Assembly (NCBI GenBank): GCA_905236895.1
Contig: CAJOQI010000109.1
Location: 1-8,888 of the forward strand
Length of the DNA: 8,888 nucleotides
Direction of reading: 5' to 3'
DNA from: an uncultured Peptostreptococcaceae bacterium
Lineage (GTDB): Bacteria > Bacillota > Clostridia > Peptostreptococcales > Anaerovoracaceae
The notes beneath the pieces were generated by a model. It was not told where the DNA came from and did no database searches. It was given only the letters and a program-made list of their open reading frames with translations. Of this stretch, positions 4,740-8,888 are shown one piece after another (the first letter of the stretch is position 1; every line of letters begins with the position of its first letter). A program made the position numbers and the translations under genes.

Positions 4740-5651
4740 ATGGCCAAATACGTAATAAAACGTATTGTGCTGGCGATACTTACTGTATTTGTAATCTGCG
4801 CAATCACCTTCTTCCTGATGCATGCCATACCCGGCGGACCGTTTAACAGGGAGAAGGCTCTTAGCGAGGCTACCATTAAGGCTTTGAACGCCAGGTATAA
4901 TTTGGATAAGCCTTTGCTACAGCAATTCTTACTTTACCTGAAGAACCTCTTCCATGGAGACTTTGGTGTTTCGCTGAAGAACGGAAGAGAGATTAAGGCC
5001 ATAATAGGGGAGTCCTTCCCCATATCGGCAAAACTAGGTCTATCCGCCATGGCGGTAGCTCTATTCTTGGGGACCATATTTGGAAGTACCGCTGCTCTCA
5101 TGAGAAATAAGCTTCCTGACAGGCTTATAGTATTCTTCTCAACCCTGTTTACAGCGGTGCCAAGCTTTATCTTGGCAACTTTGCTGCTGCTTGTATTCTG
5201 TATCCAGCTTAAGTGGATACCTGTATGGAGCGCTACAAGCCACAACTACTTCTTGCCTGTCTTAGCCCTATCGGCCTATCCTATGGCATATATTACCAGG
5301 CTTTCCAAGACCAGCATGCTGGATGCCTTGAGTCAAGACTATATCAGAACCGCAAGGGCCAAGGGCGTTTCAAAATTCAAGATGATTTTCAAACACGCAC
5401 TTAGAAATTCTTTGATCCCGGTAATCACATATGCGGGACCTCAGATTGCATATATCATTACAGGATCCATGGTAATTGAGACCATCTTTACCGTTGGAGG
5501 ACTGGGAAGCAAATTCGTTACTGCCATAACCAACAGAGATTATACGGTTATTATGGCCACCACCATATTCCTGGCCACCTTGGTTGTAACCGCAAATCTT
5601 ATCTGCGATCTGCTTTATAAACTGGTAGATCCCAGAATTAAATATGACTAA
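4740..5651 (+). CDS. oppB: Oligopeptide ABC transporter permease OppB
   Basis: A 303-residue inner permease subunit of a peptide importer, normal length for OppB. The N-terminal helix at about residues 9-30 is followed by the extracytoplasmic segment typical of OppB/DppB (residues 31-95, with NLDKPLLQQFLLYLKNLFHGDFGVSL). The binding-protein-dependent transport domain with further helices runs to the C terminus. The EAA loop that docks on the ATPase is DYIRTARAKGVSKFKMIFKH, residues about 200-219. The protein ends in the family-typical LVDPRIKYD. The ribosome site AAGGGGG (4727-4733) lies 6 nt before the ATG. It is the first gene of the operon, and oppC starts 14 nt after its stop. The transported peptide class cannot be told from sequence; di-, oligo- or even nickel transporters share this architecture. 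Confidence 0.95.
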   Translation: MAKYVIKRIVLAILTVFVICAITFFLMHAIPGGPFNREKALSEATIKALNARYNLDKPLLQQFLLYLKNLFHGDFGVSLKNGREIKAIIGESFPISAKLGLSAMAVALFLGTIFGSTAALMRNKLPDRLIVFFSTLFTAVPSFILATLLLLVFCIQLKWIPVWSATSHNYFLPVLALSAYPMAYITRLSKTSMLDALSQDYIRTARAKGVSKFKMIFKHALRNSLIPVITYAGPQIAYIITGSMVIETIFTVGGLGSKFVTAITNRDYTVIMATTIFLATLVVTANLICDLLYKLVDPRIKYD

Positions 5652-5665
5652 GGGGAGGAGGAAGC

Positions 5666-6748
5666 ATGGAAAACAATTCATTGCCAAATAAGAATCCTCT
5701 CAGTCTGCAGCTGGATTTGAGCAAATTCTCTGCTGAATCCTTTGCTCCCGCCACAGAAGATGAAAAGAGACAGCAGGACGTAATGAGCGAAAGCACAACC
5801 TTCTTTAAGGACGGTATGCGTAAGCTTCTTAAGAACCCTCTGGCGGTTATGAGCTTGATACTCCTGACCATTATCCTCATCACTATCATTGTGGCACCAA
5901 TGATAGTACCCTATAGATACGAGGAAATCCTTTCCGTAAACGGAGTTCGTGACAAGGGAGCCAAGAATCTGGCGCCTTTCACTTACAGCCAAATGGAGCA
6001 GAAGTTCATAAACGAGGGAGGCCAAAGATTCCCTCATATCTTCGGAACCGACGAACAGTGTCGAGACTATTTCATAAGAGTTGTCTATGGAACGAGGATA
6101 TCTCTCTTTATTGGATTCTTCGCATCCATAATCGTTTTGATAATAGGAATGATCTACGGTAGTATCTCGGGCTATTTGGGAGGCAAGGTGGACCTGATAA
6201 TGATGAGAATAGTTGATATCATCTATTCTTTGCCGGACATGCTGATGATTATTCTACTGTCTGTAGTACTTCAGGAAAGACTGCAGTTTTCCAGTGGCTC
6301 CTTCTTTGCCAAAATGGGAACCAATATGGTAAGTCTGTTTATCGTATTCGGACTTCTCTACTGGGTAGGAATGTCCAGACTGATAAGAGGCCAGATTCTT
6401 TCCATCAAAGAAAACGAGTATGTTTTGGCTGCTCGCTCCATCGGAGCAAGCCCGGGAAGAATAATAAGAAAGCATATACTTCCAAACTGTCTTTCCGTAA
6501 TTATTATTTCCACGGCTCTGCAGATTCCTTCCGCCATCTTTACGGAGAGTTTCTTGAGCTTTATCGGAATAGGCGTAAAGGCTCCCATGCCTTCTCTTGG
6601 CTCTCTGGCTAACGCCGCAAGAGAAGGACTTCAGAGCTATCCATATAAACTGGTATTCCCGGCTATCGTAATCTGCCTTATAGTACTCAGCCTTAATCTG
6701 CTGGGTGATGGCCTTCGTGATGCCTTTGATCCGAAATTGAAGAGGTGA
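5666..6748 (+). CDS. oppC: Oligopeptide ABC transporter permease OppC
   Basis: The second permease, 360 residues, longer than the roughly 300 common for OppC. The extra length is a hydrophilic cytosolic N-terminal part (residues 1-50), and a somewhat long stretch after the first helix (59-81) up to HIFGTDEQCRDYF at 124-136. GTDExxRD is the family signature. Further helices follow. The EAA loop EYVLAARSIGASPGRIIRKH spans residues 251-270, and the end DGLRDAFDPKLKR is standard. A very strong ribosome site, GGGGAGGAGG (5652-5661), lies 4 nt before the ATG. OppC pairs with OppB to form the membrane pore. Extended N-termini of this kind occur in other Firmicute OppC proteins, from memory of the family. 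Confidence 0.94.
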   Translation: MENNSLPNKNPLSLQLDLSKFSAESFAPATEDEKRQQDVMSESTTFFKDGMRKLLKNPLAVMSLILLTIILITIIVAPMIVPYRYEEILSVNGVRDKGAKNLAPFTYSQMEQKFINEGGQRFPHIFGTDEQCRDYFIRVVYGTRISLFIGFFASIIVLIIGMIYGSISGYLGGKVDLIMMRIVDIIYSLPDMLMIILLSVVLQERLQFSSGSFFAKMGTNMVSLFIVFGLLYWVGMSRLIRGQILSIKENEYVLAARSIGASPGRIIRKHILPNCLSVIIISTALQIPSAIFTESFLSFIGIGVKAPMPSLGSLANAAREGLQSYPYKLVFPAIVICLIVLSLNLLGDGLRDAFDPKLKR

Positions 6749-6752
6749 CGAT

Positions 6753-7769
6753 ATGAGTGAAAAACTATTAAGCGTACAAGACCTCCATACCTCTTTCTTT
6801 ACGGATTCGGGAGAGGTACAGGCGGTAAACGGAGTAAACTTTGACCTTGATCCGGGAGAGATTCTGGGAATAGTAGGTGAGTCCGGCTCCGGAAAATCAG
6901 TAACCGCATATTCCATAATGCAGATTCTGGCTGACACCGGTAGGATTACCGGAGGAAAGATTCTCTTTAAGGGAGAGGATATCTCCAAATGGAGTGAAAA
7001 GCAGATGCAGAGCTTCAGGGGAGAGAATTGCTCCATCATATTCCAGGATCCAATGACCAGCCTTAACCCCGTATTTACCATCGGCGACCAGATGAAGGAA
7101 GCGGTGGTGCTCCATACGGAGAGACGTGGTGCCGAGGCTGAAGCAAGAGTAAAGGAACTTCTTGAGCTGGTTGGAATCAACGAGCCGGAGAAGAGAATGA
7201 AGCAATATCCATTCGAGCATTCAGGAGGAATGCGTCAAAGGGTTATGATAGCCATGGCTCTGGCCTGCGAACCGGATATACTCATTGCGGATGAGCCCAC
7301 CACGGCTCTTGACGTAACAATTCAGGCTCAGATTCTGGAACTTATCCAGTCCCTTCAGAACCAGCTGGGTATGGCGGTTATTCTGGTGACCCATGACCTG
7401 GGAGTTATTGCCGATATGTGCGACAATATCGTTGTAATGTATGGCGGGCGTATTTGTGAGAGAGGAACAGCAAGAGAAATCTTCTATAATCCCAAGCACG
7501 AATACACCAAGGGGCTTCTTAGGTCCATACCAAATGTAAACAGTATGAAGACCAAGCTGGTCCCCATCGAAGGAACTCCTATCAATATGCTTAATATGCC
7601 AAAGGGTTGTGCCTTCTGTCCGAGATGCGACCAAGCTATGAAAATATGCTTGACTGATGTTCCGGAAGAGGTTAGAATCAACGACAATCATACAGCGGCA
7701 TGCTGGATGAACGTAAAGGAAGCCTTTGAGAGTCATGGCGCCGAAGGGGAGGTGGTTTTCAATGAGTGA
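6753..7769 (+). CDS. oppD: Oligopeptide ABC transporter ATPase OppD
   Basis: A 338-residue cytosolic ATPase that powers peptide import with OppF. Walker A is GESGSGKS (residues 42-49). The Q-loop is in IFQDPM. The ABC signature is HSGGMRQR (156-163), Walker B is ILIADE (176-181), and the switch histidine is H214 in VTHDLG. All catalytic residues are intact. The signature differs slightly from the common EFSGGM form: the region reads YPFEHSGGM, as if His and Phe had swapped. The C-terminal oligopeptide-transporter extension has C286, C289, C292, C299 and C317. Comparable cysteines bind an iron-sulfur cluster in a mycobacterial OppD; here that is inference. It starts 4 nt after the oppC stop, with GAGGTGA as ribosome site overlapping that stop. 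Confidence 0.95.
   Translation: MSEKLLSVQDLHTSFFTDSGEVQAVNGVNFDLDPGEILGIVGESGSGKSVTAYSIMQILADTGRITGGKILFKGEDISKWSEKQMQSFRGENCSIIFQDPMTSLNPVFTIGDQMKEAVVLHTERRGAEAEARVKELLELVGINEPEKRMKQYPFEHSGGMRQRVMIAMALACEPDILIADEPTTALDVTIQAQILELIQSLQNQLGMAVILVTHDLGVIADMCDNIVVMYGGRICERGTAREIFYNPKHEYTKGLLRSIPNVNSMKTKLVPIEGTPINMLNMPKGCAFCPRCDQAMKICLTDVPEEVRINDNHTAACWMNVKEAFESHGAEGEVVFNE
7744..7752 (+). promoter_or_regulatory. Ribosome binding site that fixes the oppF start
   Basis: AAGGGGAGG lies 9 nt before the ATG at 7762. The upstream in-frame ATG at 7726 has no comparable site and would add 12 residues unlike family N-termini, so 7762 is preferred. Confidence 0.8.
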
Positions 7770-8721
7770 TATACTTCTTGATGTAAGAAACCTTAAACAA
7801 TACTTCCCCGTAAAGGTGGGATTCAACAAGACCATACCCCTTAAGGCTGTGGACGATATTTCCTTCCAGGTTGGAAGGGGTGAAACCCTTGGTCTTGTAG
7901 GAGAGTCCGGCTGTGGAAAGACCACGGCTGGCAGATCCATCTTAAGGCTTTATAAGCCTACGGATGGACAGGTTATCTTTGATGGTGAAGAGGTAACGGA
8001 TAAGAGTATTACCCATATACGCAAGAAAATGCAGATGGTATTCCAAGATCCTTACTCTTCCTTGGATCCTCGTATGACTGTAGAGGACATTATCGGAGAG
8101 CCTCTGGATGTGCACAATCTTTGCTCCAACAAAAAGGAGAGAAGAGAGAAAATCCTGGAGCTGATGAACTATGTTGGGTTGAATGCGGAGCATGCAAGAA
8201 GATATGCCCACGAATTCTCCGGAGGCCAAAGACAGCGTATAGGAATCGCAAGAGCTTTGGCGGTGGATCCCCAGTTCATCATCTGTGATGAGCCTGTATC
8301 TGCTCTGGACGTATCCATCCAGGCCCAGGTAATCAATATGTTCGAGGAACTGCAGGAGAAGCTGGGAGTTGCATATCTCTTTATCGCCCACGACCTTTTG
8401 GTAGTGCACCATATAAGCGACAGAATCGCGGTAATGTATCTGGGCAAGATAGTTGAGATTGCAGATGCGGATGAACTTAACACCCATCCTATTCATCCCT
8501 ATACGGAATCTCTGCTTTCAGCGGTTCCAATTCCCGACCCGGATGTTACCAGGGCGAGGCAGAGAATTATCCTTGAAGGGGATGTGCCCAGTCCCCTCAA
8601 TAAGCCAAGCGGATGCCCATTCCGTACACGCTGCAGATATGCGATTGAAAAATGTGCGGAGGAGTGCCCTGAGCTTACGGATAGAGGCGGGGACCACCAG
8701 GTTGCCTGCTGGGTAAAGTAA
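7762..8721 (+). CDS. oppF: Oligopeptide ABC transporter ATPase OppF
   Basis: The second ATPase, 319 residues from the chosen ATG (MSDILLDVRNLKQYFPV, which aligns with the usual OppF N-terminus). Walker A is GESGCGKT (47-54), the Q-loop is in VFQDPYSSLDPR, the signature is SGGQRQR starting at S153, Walker B is IICDE ending at E177, and the switch histidine is H210 in IAHDLL. VSALDVS follows Walker B as expected. The C-terminal peptide-transporter extension contains C285, C291, C298, C302 and C316. The start overlaps the oppD stop by 8 bp (ATGAGTGA), which indicates translational coupling and a fixed OppD:OppF ratio. It forms the cytosolic motor of the importer as a heterodimer with OppD. Confidence 0.95.
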   Translation: MSDILLDVRNLKQYFPVKVGFNKTIPLKAVDDISFQVGRGETLGLVGESGCGKTTAGRSILRLYKPTDGQVIFDGEEVTDKSITHIRKKMQMVFQDPYSSLDPRMTVEDIIGEPLDVHNLCSNKKERREKILELMNYVGLNAEHARRYAHEFSGGQRQRIGIARALAVDPQFIICDEPVSALDVSIQAQVINMFEELQEKLGVAYLFIAHDLLVVHHISDRIAVMYLGKIVEIADADELNTHPIHPYTESLLSAVPIPDPDVTRARQRIILEGDVPSPLNKPSGCPFRTRCRYAIEKCAEECPELTDRGGDHQVACWVK

Positions 8722-8760
8722 TAGTTATGGTCAATAGCCCATATGGGGTTATGATAGAGA

Positions 8761-8772
8761 AAGAATATTCTT
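8761..8772. repeat. 12-bp perfect palindrome before the oppA ribosome site
   Basis: AAGAATATTCTT runs directly into the AAGGAGG at 8773-8779. It sits in the 65-bp gap between oppF and oppA, a place where the binding-protein gene could receive separate control. In AT-rich DNA such a short palindrome can arise by chance. Confidence 0.45.
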
Positions 8773-8786
8773 AAGGAGGTTAGAAA

Positions 8787-8888
8787 ATGAAGAAACTAAT
8801 TGCTTTAACGCTCATGCTGCTTTTGGTTTTGACACTTGCTGCTTGCGGAGGCGGATCCGGTAGCGGTAGTGGAAGCAGTGGCGGATCT
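8787..8888 (+). CDS. oppA: Substrate-binding lipoprotein, probably OppA (3' end missing)
   Basis: Only the first 34 residues are in the window. They form a lipoprotein signal peptide: MKK, a hydrophobic core of Leu/Val/Thr, and the lipobox LAAC with the lipidated cysteine at residue 20. A Gly/Ser-rich flexible linker (GGGSGSGSGSSGGS) follows, common in clostridial surface lipoproteins. Position right after oppBCDF makes it the peptide-binding protein that would deliver substrate to OppBC from the outer face of the membrane. The ribosome site AAGGAGG (8773-8779) is perfect, 7 nt before the ATG. No binding-domain sequence is visible, so the OppA call rests on context. Confidence 0.8.
   Translation, partial: MKKLIALTLMLLLVLTLAACGGGSGSGSGSSGGS

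Noticed and set aside
6254..7180. A 308-residue open frame on the minus strand.
   Set aside because: It lies antisense to oppC and oppD, crosses their junction, and shows no recognisable domain. The opp genes in the other direction have full motifs.
7726..7761. An upstream in-frame ATG that would lengthen OppF by 12 residues.
   Set aside because: The ATG at 7762 has a strong ribosome site at good distance and gives the normal family N-terminus.
7221..7940. A 239-residue open frame on the minus strand.
   Set aside because: It is antisense to oppD and oppF, with no ribosome site or domain. It is a shadow of conserved ATPase codons.
8735..8751. CCCATATGGG palindrome after oppF as a possible terminator.
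   Set aside because: It can form only a 3-bp stem with a 4-nt loop before mismatches and has no T run. It is unlikely to stop transcription before oppA.

Overview
The window looks like chromosomal DNA of a low-to-medium GC Firmicute, most likely a clostridium of the Lachnospiraceae type. This is an inference from several signs: strong AAGGAGG-type ribosome binding sites, a HrcA/CIRCE-controlled heat-shock gene, G·U-tolerant rho-independent terminators, a Gram-positive style lipoprotein signal, and frequent AGA and ATA codons. No search was possible, so the taxon is not proven.

Left part (1-1835). The window opens inside a plus-strand gene for a TM2-domain membrane protein with an alanine-rich coiled coil and a glutamine/glycine repeat linker, closed by a clear terminator. 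A 427-bp non-coding stretch follows. It contains a patch of inverted repeats and then a well-formed heat-shock control region: a CIRCE operator, an extended -10 promoter and a leader hairpin. This region drives a small heat-shock protein (Hsp20), which ends in an unusually long terminator hairpin.

Middle part (1836-4624). Two genes lie on the minus strand: an AlaX-type alanyl-tRNA editing protein, and an upstream 410-residue protein that I do not recognise. The 293 bp between them hold a strong long hairpin and three DnaA-box-like sequences. The unknown gene seems to have a near-consensus promoter placed so that its mRNA would be essentially leaderless.

Right part (4625-8888). Divergent from the unknown gene is an oligopeptide ABC-transporter operon in the order oppB-oppC-oppD-oppF-oppA: two permeases, two ATPases, and the start of the substrate-binding lipoprotein, cut by the window end. 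Intergenic gaps within BCDF are minimal or overlapping, while oppA is 65 bp away. The promoter region contains a 12/15 match to the CodY box, which would fit nutritional control of peptide uptake.

Most of the window is ordinary housekeeping and accessory content. The best candidates for something new are the DnaA-box/hairpin region at 3148-3300, the unrecognised protein at 3392-4624 with its leaderless-type promoter, and the palindromic patch at 809-915. I see no phage, insertion sequence, CRISPR array, tRNA or rRNA.
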